Source of the DNA: Chara braunii
Lineage: Eukaryota > Streptophyta > Charophyceae > Charales > Characeae
Length of the DNA stretch: 28,343 nucleotides
Direction of reading: 5' to 3'
Assembly (NCBI GenBank): GCA_003427395.1
Contig: BFEA01000057.1
Coordinates: forward strand, 481,687-510,029
Shown here piece after piece: positions 10,245 through 18,656 of this stretch. The notes below the pieces were generated by a model that was not told the origin of the DNA, searched no databases, and saw only the letters and a list, made by a program, of their open reading frames with translations. Each line of letters begins with the position of its first letter. Within the stretch, counting starts at the first letter, position 1. A program made the position numbers and the translations under genes.

Positions 10245-10716
10245 TGCGCGCTACACGGGTTTCAAAATCCCTCCGAATAAAGTGAAAGTAAACGCCTCTT
10301 TAAAGCTTGTGGCACTGTCGATCAAACCTAACACCGATCATAGGAGTGTCGCCTCCGCGTTACAAACCACTGTGTCGCTTGAAAGAAAAAGATCATTCAG
10401 CCCTAATTAAATCAAAAATCAAAAGATGACCGGTAGTTGTGTCGGTTCTATAATATGAACAAGAAAAGATCATGCACAACTTTGCGCGCTACACCGGCTC
10501 CAAAATCCCTCCGAATAAAGTGGAAGTAAACACCTCTTTAAAGCTTGCGGCCCTGTCGATCAAATCTAACACCGATCATAGGAGTGTTGCCTCCGCATTA
10601 CAAACCACCGTGTCGCTCGAAAGAAAAAGATCATTCAACCCTAATTAAATCAAAAAGCAAAAGATGATCGGTAGTTGTGCCGGTTTTATAATATTAACAA
10701 GAAAAGATCGTGCACG
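10245..10716. repeat. 238-bp tandem duplication
   Basis: The unit starting gcgcgctacac at 10246 is repeated from 10484 with few differences and no spacer. The two copies run to about 10482 and 10716. Both contain AAAATCCCTCCGAATAAAGT and AGAAAAAGATCATTCA. No coding frame is shared by both copies. Confidence 0.9.
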
Positions 10717-10871
10717 CCTCAAAACTACGCGCCCACACACTTCCTACTCCCCTTCAAACTGTCTCACACTCTCAGTCACAGAAAGAAACTCGGTCGCTGC
10801 TCACGAGGCGCTCCCAGCTTTCACTTGCAAAGATCAAGCCAGATACCCTTGTAAGGGTATTCACGCTGACA

Positions 10872-11227
10872 CCGCCCTCTAGGTACCTTGCTATCCGGGA
10901 CGACTTCAATCGCACGGACAATCTTCCTTTCTACCACACCCCTAGGCTCCTCAAAGAGGTTTGAATATTGTGGAACGACTACTTCTATCGCTGGGGGTGA
11001 CATACCTTCCTTGCGATTCTACTTGGAATAGTTATAGAAAGATGACTCGCACACACAACCATAGTTCTCCACTAGTCTTCTAGCCTTGAACTTTTGCAGT
11101 TAAACAATCCTTCCATCTGGCAACTTGTGGATCATCGCCTTCCTATCCCAATCGAACTGAGGCTTAACAACCTTGAGGTAGGACATGCCCAACAACATGT
11201 CGAATGACATTCAAAGTTTCTTGTTAG
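10872..11227 (-). pseudogene. Element A: protease C-terminus and linker to RT
   Basis: Minus-strand translation gives SFDMLLGMSYL near 11215-11180, the conserved ILG(M/L) strand that closes a Ty3/gypsy retropepsin. It is followed by VKPQFDWDRKAMIHKLPDGR. Further on, LFEEPRGVVERKIVRAIEVV (about 10955-10896) is the usual linker just before reverse transcriptase. Two in-frame stops interrupt it. Homology ends at a KVPRGR motif near 10880, beyond which the sequence is unrelated. The element's reverse transcriptase should follow here, and the best candidate is the fragment at 604-1116. Confidence 0.75.
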
Positions 11228-11401
11228 AAATAATCGAAACACATCAAAATGGTGCTGGCAGTACCAAACAATAGAAAGATTTTACAAAAATAGGTCAAAT
11301 ATGATTAGATTATTATAAAACAAATTAGTAGTGATTAAAGGATTATTGATCAGCAATAGAATTGTCATCAAAACACTCGGTAAACCCAACCATCCCACAT
11401 T
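11228..11401. other. AT-rich insertion inside the element A protease
   Basis: About 170 AT-rich bases with no coding character separate the catalytic half of the protease (above 11438) from its closing SFDMLLG strand (below 11227). In related elements these parts are contiguous, so this is inferred to be an insertion. Its class is unknown. Confidence 0.5.
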
Positions 11402-11526
11402 GCGCACTAATGGCGGATATGAACGAGATCTTATGTCTTAGTTCCCCTCCTCCATAGGAGAAGGCGCACTAATGGTGGATATGAACGAGATCTTATGTCT
11501 TAGTTCCCCCCCTCCATAGGAGAAGG
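11402..11526. repeat. 62-bp tandem duplication in the element A protease
   Basis: The block beginning gcgcactaatgg (11402) repeats at 11464 with about two differences. It covers the protease codons around GGGELRHKISF, so it duplicates coding sequence and, at 62 bases, shifts the frame. The protease frame ends within the second copy. Confidence 0.9.
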
Positions 11527-11953
11527 TACAAACTACATCTCTGACATAGTCCTTCAATATCATAGAGTATTTGTTGGCTAATGTAGATGCTACACATCTG
11601 GTAAGCCGTTTCACTTGGTCCCCTAAACGCAACCTATCCACACAAGCACGACCGATGAAATTCCTTGTAAAACCTATGTCTACGAATGCATCAACCTTCC
11701 GGCCACCTACATTGACTTCTACCACGAAATGTTTACCTTTTGGACCTTTGTTCAACATTGCCCATGAGTCTCTAGGATCCTCCTCTAACCACTCACTTTC
11801 TAACTCCTCTAAGGACTTGGACACATCCATCGAACAGAGCATCGATTGGTCCAGATGTGTTTGCGGGGCGATCAAGGGGTCAATAGCCTTGGCCAACGTC
11901 TGACCTTGAGAAGGTAAGTTAACCACTTCAGCACGAGTAAGAGCGGCTAACAC
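11438..11953 (-). pseudogene. Element A: retropepsin (aspartic protease) core
   Basis: The 171-residue frame contains FVVEVNVGGRKVDAFVDIGF, then TRNFIG, the active-site turn of a Ty3/gypsy retropepsin. This enzyme normally cleaves the Gag-Pol polyprotein inside the particle. The catalytic triplet D-S/T-G reads D-I-G, so the aspartate remains but the supporting hydroxyl residue is lost. A GGGELRHKISF stretch follows before the frame runs into the 62-bp duplication and an AT-rich insertion. The N-terminal part (LVSQ-poor, rich in E and L) is the spacer after the zinc knuckle. It belongs with the gag remnant at 12047-14102. Confidence 0.85.
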
Positions 11954-12046
11954 TCCTACTGGCCGAAGGTGTTTCCCTGGGAAGTGCTCGCAGAAGCACC
12001 ACCGGAGTTGGAAGATCCAGCAACCACTATAGTGGATGCTACCTTT

Positions 12047-14102
12047 GTAGTTCCTTACTGTGTGCCCACACTGGCCACAATTGAGGCACGCGCCTCGTGC
12101 AACATGGTCACACCAAACCTCGTACTCTAGACCCTTGAACGGCGTACCTTCTATTTCCCGACCCTCTTAGCCTTTTCTCTAATGGGTGCCGCTACTCCAC
12201 CATCTGAAATCTCCCCAGTCCCATCTATCTCTGTTTCTTCCCCAAGGTCGAAGAAGTCGTCAATCTCAGTTGCTTGGTCGTCGTGGTCAACAAACATAAG
12301 ATTGCCCTTTTTCCTCCAATCCTGAGGGAACTTCTTCCTCCCATCCTTGCTGGGCACTCCCAAGCCTCGCCTCGATGACTAAGCCCTTCTTGTTGAAAGA
12401 AGCTAAGTCATGCATGTCAATGGAGGCCTCGTCGACCAACTTACTCTTGACATCGGCAGGAAGACATCTCAAATAAGTCGTCAAGAGAACCCGCGGTTCA
12501 TACTGCACACTCGGGACAACAATCAGTCACTCTTTTGTTTCCTCGCAAACTGTCCGGTATCTCTTCAATCCCAAACTTGCAAGCGAGTCAACGGCCGAGC
12601 CCCTCGGGGGTCATGCCACCTGTGATAGACCAGCTGTACAAACTCCTCCAATGTTCTGGCTTGTGCCCAACCATCGAAGTTCTGACCGTAGCCTTACTGC
12701 TGTACTAACCCATTCAACCATCCAGCTGCAGATCCTTCTAGAAAGGATGCAGCAACAACTTCCTACGTTGTCCTAGTTAGCTTGTGCCTTACATACATAG
12801 GCACAGTCTTCACCCAGATATCCATGTCCTCATCCTTCTTCTTGTCGCCAGAGAAGGGTTTAGAACTCAACAAGGGTATCTTGGGTGTCCACTGCATGGG
12901 CTGTACAGCACCCTGTGCCTGCTGCCTCGGTTGAGAACCAATGGAACAGGCTGATGCGGCGAAGCTTGTTGCTGCAGCGGCACTTGCTGCCGCTGCGGTA
13001 CCTGCTGCTGTAGGCAAAGTCCTCACCCTCGTATCCAGGACCTTGTCCTTCCTGTCGCCAGAGAACGGTTTAGGACTAAACAAGGGTGCCTGGGGTGTCC
13101 ACTGCATGGGCCGCACAGCACCCTGTGCCTGCTGCATCGGTTGAGCGATGCAACAGGCTGCTGCGGCGGCACTTGTTGCTGCAGCGACGCTTGCTGCTGC
13201 GGTACCAGCTGTTGCAGCGGACCTTGTTGCAAAGGCTGCTACACGTGTGGCTGCCCTGTAGCAACAGCCACTAATTGGGGAAATGAAAAAGGCTGTACAG
13301 GAATCTGCACACTACTACCTGCTAGTAATACGCCTGATAGGGACTTGCCAAACTGTGGGTCAAAGGGCTTCCCTGTCGGAGCAGCGCCATCAAAGGACCT
13401 GCAACCGTAGGAAAACTTCTGGGGTGGCCTCACCGGAGGTCGGGGCGCCCGCAATACGGTCAGAATCTGGTTCTGACCAGCTATAAGTGCAACCGACATT
13501 TCCTGTTGTACGGCCTGCACTTCGGCTACGCTCAACAAGGAGTTCCGAAGGGACAGGACCACAAGATCGAGAGTCAACTCATCTATAGCTTCTAATTTGC
13601 CTAGCGCCTCTGCCCTTGCCTCTAGCCGGGTTTTTCTAGTTCTAGCTTTCTTTCTCCTTTCCTCTACTTCCTGCAACTGGCGCCGTAACTCTGCGTGGAG
13701 AGCAATCGTTTGCTGGATCTCATAATCCTCATCTGACGTGGGTTGCTGCTGGATGACCTGCAAGCCAGCAGCCTGACTAGTGGAAGTACCTGACGTACCT
13801 GAGCTAGTAACTGACGAAGTGGCCTGGGAAGAGGCCTGTGACATAGCAGAGGCGGTAGTGATGGCTGCCTCTACTGCGGCTCTAGCTTCTGCTGCTGCGG
13901 CTGCTGCTAGTGCCCTCTCAGCGTTGGCTGCTGCTGCCTTGACCCTCTGCAATGTGCCCCTCTCTCTAGCTTCTCTCCGCAGTTTCCTTTCCTCTCCTGA
14001 TTCCAACACCAAGAAAGTGGTCGGCCAGTGGCGTGCAAGTCTACTGGCAAGTCTCATATCTCCCTGGTTTAGTCCTTCAACCTCACTGTCCTCTCCACTC
14101 AT
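12047..14102 (-). pseudogene. Element A: Gag remnant with zinc knuckle
   Basis: The longest piece (14102-13239, 287 codons) has an alanine-rich, charged coiled-coil-like N-terminal half (KAAAANAERALAAAAAAEAR) and a run RRQLQEVEERRKKARTRKTR. A second frame (13137-12763) carries PFSGDKKKDEDMDIWVKTVP, the start of the capsid-like domain, and another (12508-12287) continues it (LLTTYLRCLPADVKSKLVDE). Between 12086 and 12047 is a CCHC nucleic-acid-binding knuckle, CLNCGQCGH then TVRN. The last cysteine is replaced by tyrosine, so zinc binding is probably lost. Several frameshifts and stops separate the pieces. Gag would form the particle shell. The style matches gag genes I associate with Chara gypsy elements. 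Confidence 0.75.
12815..13225 (-). repeat. 210-bp duplication inside element A gag
   Basis: The coding block for QQAQGAV(R/Q)PMQWTP followed by KPFSGD is present twice, offset by exactly 210 bases (tgtcgcca at 12843 and 13053). Because 210 is a multiple of three, the duplication adds 70 codons without shifting the frame. The spacer is a GCA/GCT-rich low-complexity tract that reads as poly-Ala or poly-Gln depending on frame. Confidence 0.85.
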
Positions 14103-14227
14103 GAGCTATGCATTGTCTGCGATCTGCACTAGTGTCCTCGCTGGAACCTACCGCAACATGGCACCCAACCGATTTGTAAAATAAATAATAATAACAAAAA
14201 TTATTTGGTCCACCTCAAGGTAGTCAA

Positions 14228-14437
14228 GCGGTAACAGCAGATAATCTCAGATTCCTACAAACAATTTTATTCCTACTTTTGAAATTTCTGAAACAGAGTG
14301 CAATGCAGCCAAGAATACTTACCCTATCTGCAGCGGTAACAGCAGATAATCTCAGATTCCTACCAACAATTTTATTCCTACTTTTGATTATTCTGAAACA
14401 GAGTGCAATGCAGCCAAGAATAATTACCCTATCTGCA
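14228..14437. repeat. 105-bp tandem pair in the element A leader
   Basis: The unit gcggtaacagcagataatct (14228) repeats from 14333 with very few differences. On the minus strand each unit contains a GGGTAAGTA or GGGTAATTA block; the first resembles a 5' splice site. It sits between the primer-binding site and gag of element A, where an untranslated leader is expected. The rest of 14440-15349 has no recognisable gene. Confidence 0.85.
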
Positions 14438-15349
14438 GCAGTCTGTTGTTAGTTGTTAGCAAAGTCCGTCACAACAAACATCATTTGCTGGTGTGCAAGC
14501 AGAATGGATTTTATACAATACTTAACAATCAAACAGTTACTGGAATCTTCCCTTCCCTTATATCCCTCTTGAGTGGTCACTTTGTGTCGACGTCCTGAAG
14601 CTCTGGTTCAGCGGCGTGTCCGAAGGTGTGCAATCGGCCCACGCCTGTGCCCCAAGTCAGTGAAGAACAGGCCAGCCCCGACTGCGTACAGCACGAGTCA
14701 TGTATCCCCACCATAGTCTTTTTATAGACGGTCCGATACTCGTCTCTCCCTGATAGGGCTGGCCTGCCTGACATGACCTCTACAGCGCAGCAAGCAGACC
14801 AAAGGACAAGCGGCAAAGCATGCGTGTACTAGTCCCACCCCGTTGGCATGGTGACCTTGACCCGAGTGCTTTGTCCAGGGCCCTTCAGAGGCAGCAATGC
14901 CCGTCTCCCACCAGCTTGCTCCCCAAGAAGAATGTCGACTCTCAAGGTTGAGCACTCGCGACACCTCACAATGAGAGGACTCTCAAGACAGAACTCACTT
15001 CCTCACTGTAAGAAGCAACGGAGAGGGTAGATAAGGTAAGGAGCAATGTACCTCATAATGCTGTCCCCAACCACAGATTTCTCACCAGTAACTTGACGTG
15101 CATTATGATGACCGGTCGATGCCTCGACACTACCCACAATACAATGCCTTTCCACCTCGGCTTAAATTGCCACATCAGCGAGATCTCATCGTCCAGCGTG
15201 CACCCCTATGTCACTACATAGCCTTCCTGGCGAGCCCACATGACATTGGGCCGCCAACACACCAACACACAAGCCTTTCTACTGCCCCACCATATCCAGC
15301 GAAGCACCAAACAGCTATTGCGAAGGAGCCAGCGGAACGGCTCAAACCA

Positions 15350-15361
15350 GCTCTGATACCA
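15350..15361 (-). other. Primer-binding site (initiator Met tRNA), element A
   Basis: The minus strand reads TGGTATCAGAGC, the standard plant LTR-retrotransposon primer-binding site complementary to the 3' end of initiator methionine tRNA. It is oriented so that gag and protease lie downstream on the minus strand, matching 14102-10872. It fixes the strand and the 5' LTR edge (just above 15363) of element A. Confidence 0.85.
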
Positions 15362-15364
15362 AAT

Positions 15365-15595
15365 TGCAAGGAAAATGAGCGATAGCGAAATGACAAATAT
15401 CCGGAATGGAAAATCACATTGAAAGCCAAACAGTCTAACATTGTCCAGAGAGCAGATATGCACTGATCCAAATGTCAATTAGAGCATACTCCTGCCACCA
15501 CCAACGTATGTATCCAAAGCCCTTCCTCCAACTTGGCGCGCTTCGCTCAGACTACGATTACACAGCTACAACTCAGCCCACAACTTGAAAATGCA
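15365..15595 (-). repeat. Candidate 5' LTR of element A
   Basis: The minus strand from 15595 begins TGCATTTTC and ends CCTTGCA at 15365, two bases before the primer-binding site. The edges are TG...CA, as LTRs require. Element B integrase homology begins directly on its outer side. At 231 bases it would be short and I find no second copy in the window, so the outer edge is a guess. Confidence 0.3.
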
Positions 15596-15597
15596 TC

Positions 15598-16821
15598 CTG
15601 TTGATGTCAGCAACAAGAACCGAAGTACATGAAGATGTCGACCCTGTTGACCGATTGAGTAAATACGCGTGATTTCTCCCTTGCAAGTACTACGCCAAGG
15701 CTCCCGAACGTACGCGCCTCTTGCACACCGGCTGGATTTGCAGCCACGGCGTACCGGAAGACATCGTCAGCGACCTCGACACTCGTTTCATGTCGGCATT
15801 CCGGACTCCTCTCATGCAGGAATCCAGCACCAAGATGAAACCAAGTTCGGCTCAGCATCTACAAACGAACGTGCAAACGGAGCGGGCACATCAAACCGCT
15901 CAAATGATGTTTCGTACGCTCATCCGTCCAGATCAGAAGGATTGGGTTGACCGCCTCCCCGACATCAAGTTCGCCTACGACATTTCGTTGCATCCGGCGA
16001 TCGGCATGACTCAATTCGAGTTGCACCACGGTGGCTGGAAAGGCCGTATCTTCGCTGATCTTCTCCTTCCACGAACAGCTGACATAGACGCTGCTTGCTA
16101 TCCTGCTTCCGTCCAGAAGTACAGGGACCTGCTGGCTCAAGCCCGTGCAAACATGCAAAAGGCTCAAGTCCGCATGCAGCAGGAAGCCAATCGGCGCTGC
16201 GTACCATGTCCTATCTGTGCCGGCGACTGAGTTTGGGTCTCCGCGGAAGAGTTTGCGCTCGAACAGGATGTTTCTCGCAAGCTACTCCCCAAGTGGTTTG
16301 GACCATGGACCGTCCGTTCAGCTGCGGGCGACAAGCCCGACGGCCCGTCCTTTGTGATCTACATCCGTCCACATCTACTGGTCCATCCAGTCTTTCACGC
16401 CTCGAAGCTGGCGACATGCACGCCAGCAAAGGACGATGACTTCCCGGACCGGCGATCACAAGACCCTCCGTCTATGGATGGTCATCAGGAAGTCGACCGG
16501 GTCATCACGGATCGCAAGTATGGCAGCAAGCCTCAACAGTACAAAGTTACCTTCAAAGCATGTGATCCCGACGACACTCGATGGATTTCAGGAGCAGATT
16601 TGAAAGCATCCGCACCACTGATCTACGCTCACTACGAACGACAAACGTTAGCTCAAGACCCGCCCCTCCCACCCGGACTCAGACAGGCAGCTTCACCCTT
16701 GCAGGTAAGCTCGGTCTTTCAAGGAGGCGGGGGTGTGGCATACTGCGCAGCAACACGGGCCTGCAAGGCCCAACCAGACAAAAAAAAAGGGCCCTACAGG
16801 CCCTGTGTCGTTTCAGCCTAA
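15598..16821 (+). pseudogene. Element B: integrase core, C-terminus and chromodomain
   Basis: Homology to the element C integrase starts around 15598. VDRLSKYA is followed by a TGA (15670-15672), then FLPCKYYAKAPE and GVPEDIVSDLDTRFMS with the second catalytic aspartate. QTERAHQT supplies the catalytic glutamate. The usual HPQTDGQTER reads HLQTNVQTER. A second stop, TGA at 16228-16230, replaces an expected residue in the GD-VWVSAEEF region. The frame continues through KLLPKWFGPWTV to a chromodomain-like tail (about 16486-16641, VDRVITDRKYGSKPQQY then KVTF, DDTRWI, and YAHYE). Such tails target chromovirus integration to chromatin. The reverse transcriptase and everything 5' are missing, probably displaced by insertion of element A. 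Confidence 0.85.
16721..16733 (+). other. Polypurine tract, element B
   Basis: AAGGAGGCGGGGG sits immediately before the TGTGGCATAC start of the LTR. It occupies the same place as the tract before element C's 3' LTR. It would prime plus-strand DNA synthesis. Confidence 0.75.
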
Positions 16822-17008
16822 AAGCCTAAAAACGACGGCCATTATCAGGCCCTCATAAAGTCGACCTGCCCTGAAACTCCGGTGCCAGATCAAGGTTTAG
16901 CACAGGCCATTTTTGGGCCTGTTTCAAGACGCCCTTTGTTTGAACTTCAACGCCAGGGTCTGGCACGTTTCGGCATTGGCAAGAGCAGCCTCCCGGACGG
17001 GCCAGCAC

Positions 17009-17015
17009 TATATAG
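17009..17015 (+). promoter_or_regulatory. TATA box of the element B LTR
   Basis: TATATAG occurs in a GC-rich context about 275 bases into the LTR, where the U3/R boundary is plausible. Element C's insertion point lies about 25 bases downstream, close to the expected start site. Inferred from position only. Confidence 0.35.
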
Positions 17016-17034
17016 AACTGGCCCACCCTGCAGG

Positions 17035-17039
17035 CTGCA
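17035..17039. repeat. Target-site duplication of element C, left copy
   Basis: CTGCA directly precedes the 5' LTR and is repeated exactly at 25687-25691 after the 3' LTR. Five bases is the normal duplication for Ty3/gypsy integrases. Confidence 0.85.
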
Positions 17040-18065
17040 CGTTACATGCTGCCCCTGCACACGCGGGCCATTTTCCAGGCCCTGCGTCCTTCAGGCCGAA
17101 AGCCTGAAATCCAGGGCTTTCATGCCCCGTGTTGGTCAGCCCGAAAGCCTGAATTCCAGGGCCTTCAGTCCCTGTGTCATTTCAGACTAAAATTGGCAAC
17201 AGCCTTTTTAGCCTGAAATGAAGGGCCATTTTCGGTTGTTCATCAGAACGACCGGCCCTGAAACTCAGGCACCGAACCAGGGTTTCGGGAACAGGCTATT
17301 CTTAGCCTGTTCCCACGCCAGCCTCAAGCAGCTGCTGCAGCGCCAGCCCCTGGCACACTTCGGCATTGGCAAGAGCAGCCTCCTCGGCCTGGCTCGCCCT
17401 TCAGGCAGTCAGGAGGCAGGCCNNNNNNNNNNNNNNNNNNNNNNNNNNNNNNNNNNNNNNNNNNNNNNNNNNNNNNNNNNNNNNNNNNNNNNNNNNNNNN
17501 NNNNNNNNNNNNNNNNNNNNNNNNNNNNNNNNNNNNNNNNNNNNNNNNNNNNNNNNNNNNNNNNNNNNNNNNNNNNNNNNNNNNNNNNNNNNNNNNNNNN
17601 NNNNNNNNNNNNNNNNNNNNNNNNNNNNNNNNNNNNNNNNNNNNNNNNNNNNNNNNNNNNNNNNNNNNNNNNNNNNNNNNNNNNNNNNNNNNNNNNNNNN
17701 NNNNNNNNNNNNNNNNNNNNNNNNNNNNNNNNNNNNNNNNNNNNNNNNNNNNNNNNNNNNNNNNNNNNNNNNNNNNNNNNNNNNNNNNNNNNNNNNNNNN
17801 NNNNNNNNNNNNNNNNNNNNNNAACAGAGAGAGAGAGAGAGAGTTCTTCTTCTTCCTCTTCTCAGTCCACCATCTCCTTCTCCCCCTCTCATCATCTGAC
17901 TTCACTGCATCTGCAGATTACGAGAGAAGAGAGACAGAGCTTGGTGACATCGGATCCAGACTCGACTTTGGGACTTCAGACATTACAACGAAGGATTATT
18001 TGGGACTTGTGACAAAGACTTGGTGTTGACGACAATCCCATCTCTCTCCCTCCTTTCGTCTGATT
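17040..18065 (+). repeat. Element C 5' LTR (3' part missing, contains gap)
   Basis: It aligns with 24400-25326 of the 3' LTR. The left 370 bases differ by roughly 6% in my hand alignment, including an 11-base indel near 17245. The ~240 bases right of the gap differ at only about three positions. Similarity stops at CTGATT (18065 / 25326); the last 360 bases of the LTR are not present. Confidence 0.9.
17423..17822. other. Assembly gap (400 N)
   Basis: The gap lies inside the 5' LTR. The matching stretch of the 3' LTR (24774-25085) is 312 bases, so the true missing sequence is probably near that length and 400 is a placeholder or estimate. The gap sits over a repeat present three times in the window, which explains the assembly failure. 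Confidence 0.95.
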
Positions 18066-18656
18066 ATTTCCATTTTCGTTTTCCTTCTGAAATGTCTAAA
18101 TTCCGTTGTTGAAAATCCGAAACATCCTTCTTTTCGAAAATTTCGATTTCCTGTTGCATTTCCCGTTACTTAGAAATTCGGAATATCTTCTTTTTCGAAT
18201 TTCGTTTTTCTGAAACAGTAAGGGGAATCCCTCCTGCGGTATTAATTTCCAAACTGCGAATATTCTCATCTGAGAAAATCCGAATACTTTGTCATTTCTT
18301 TTCGGAAATTTTTTAGCAGTTCTAGGATTTTGTTAGTCAGTTCTATAAATCATTTGCAGTCTGAAGTCTAAATTTTTTATGTTCTCTTTTTGATCATTTC
18401 GCACTTCAAGGGAGGTTGGGAGACCTACTGAACTTGCAAAAATCAGGATTTTATTATTTCGAAATATTTTTTTTTGCAAAGTTCAAGCTTTTCTTTTTGA
18501 TTAGTGGAGACTACGTCAGCAGGACACGCCAGCAGACCAGGTCAGCAGGCCTTGTCAGCAAGACACGTCTGCAGGCCACGTCAGGGGACAGAGCAGGAAT
18601 ACCACGTCAGCAGGCCCCCGGCCTGGTACATGCTGTTGCGGTCACAGACAACCGTC
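18066..18656 (+). other. Element C leader, TTTCG-rich, with CGTCAGCAGG iterations
   Basis: The first ~340 bases are AT-rich with many TTTCG/TTCGAAA words and have no match in the 3' LTR. An AAGGGAGGTTGGGAG purine block lies at 18408. From 18512 to 18624 the decamer CGTCAGCAGG and variants recur about six times before the gag start. No standard primer-binding site follows the LTR homology. TGGGAGACC (18417) and TGGAGACTACG (18505) are possible remnants, unproven. Confidence 0.5.

Larger units (their letters stand above)
16734..17039 (+). repeat. Element B 3' LTR, left part
   Basis: It starts TGTGGCATAC and aligns loosely with the first ~370 bases of element C's LTR. Shared blocks include CCCTGTGTCGTTTCAG, CTGAAACTC and GGCATTGGCAAGAGCAGCCT. 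It is interrupted at 17039 by element C and resumes at 25692. The resumed part picks up exactly where the alignment with LTR C predicts (GGTAGctCATAGGgACTTCC), which is strong evidence for nesting. Confidence 0.85.

Noticed and set aside
13780-14184. 134-codon plus-strand frame rich in alanine
   Set aside because: It is the antisense of the alanine-rich element A Gag, whose minus-strand reading fits the neighbouring zinc knuckle and protease.
17218-18012. 264-codon frame spanning the N gap
   Set aside because: Half of it is undetermined bases and it lies within an LTR. The frame continuity is an artefact.
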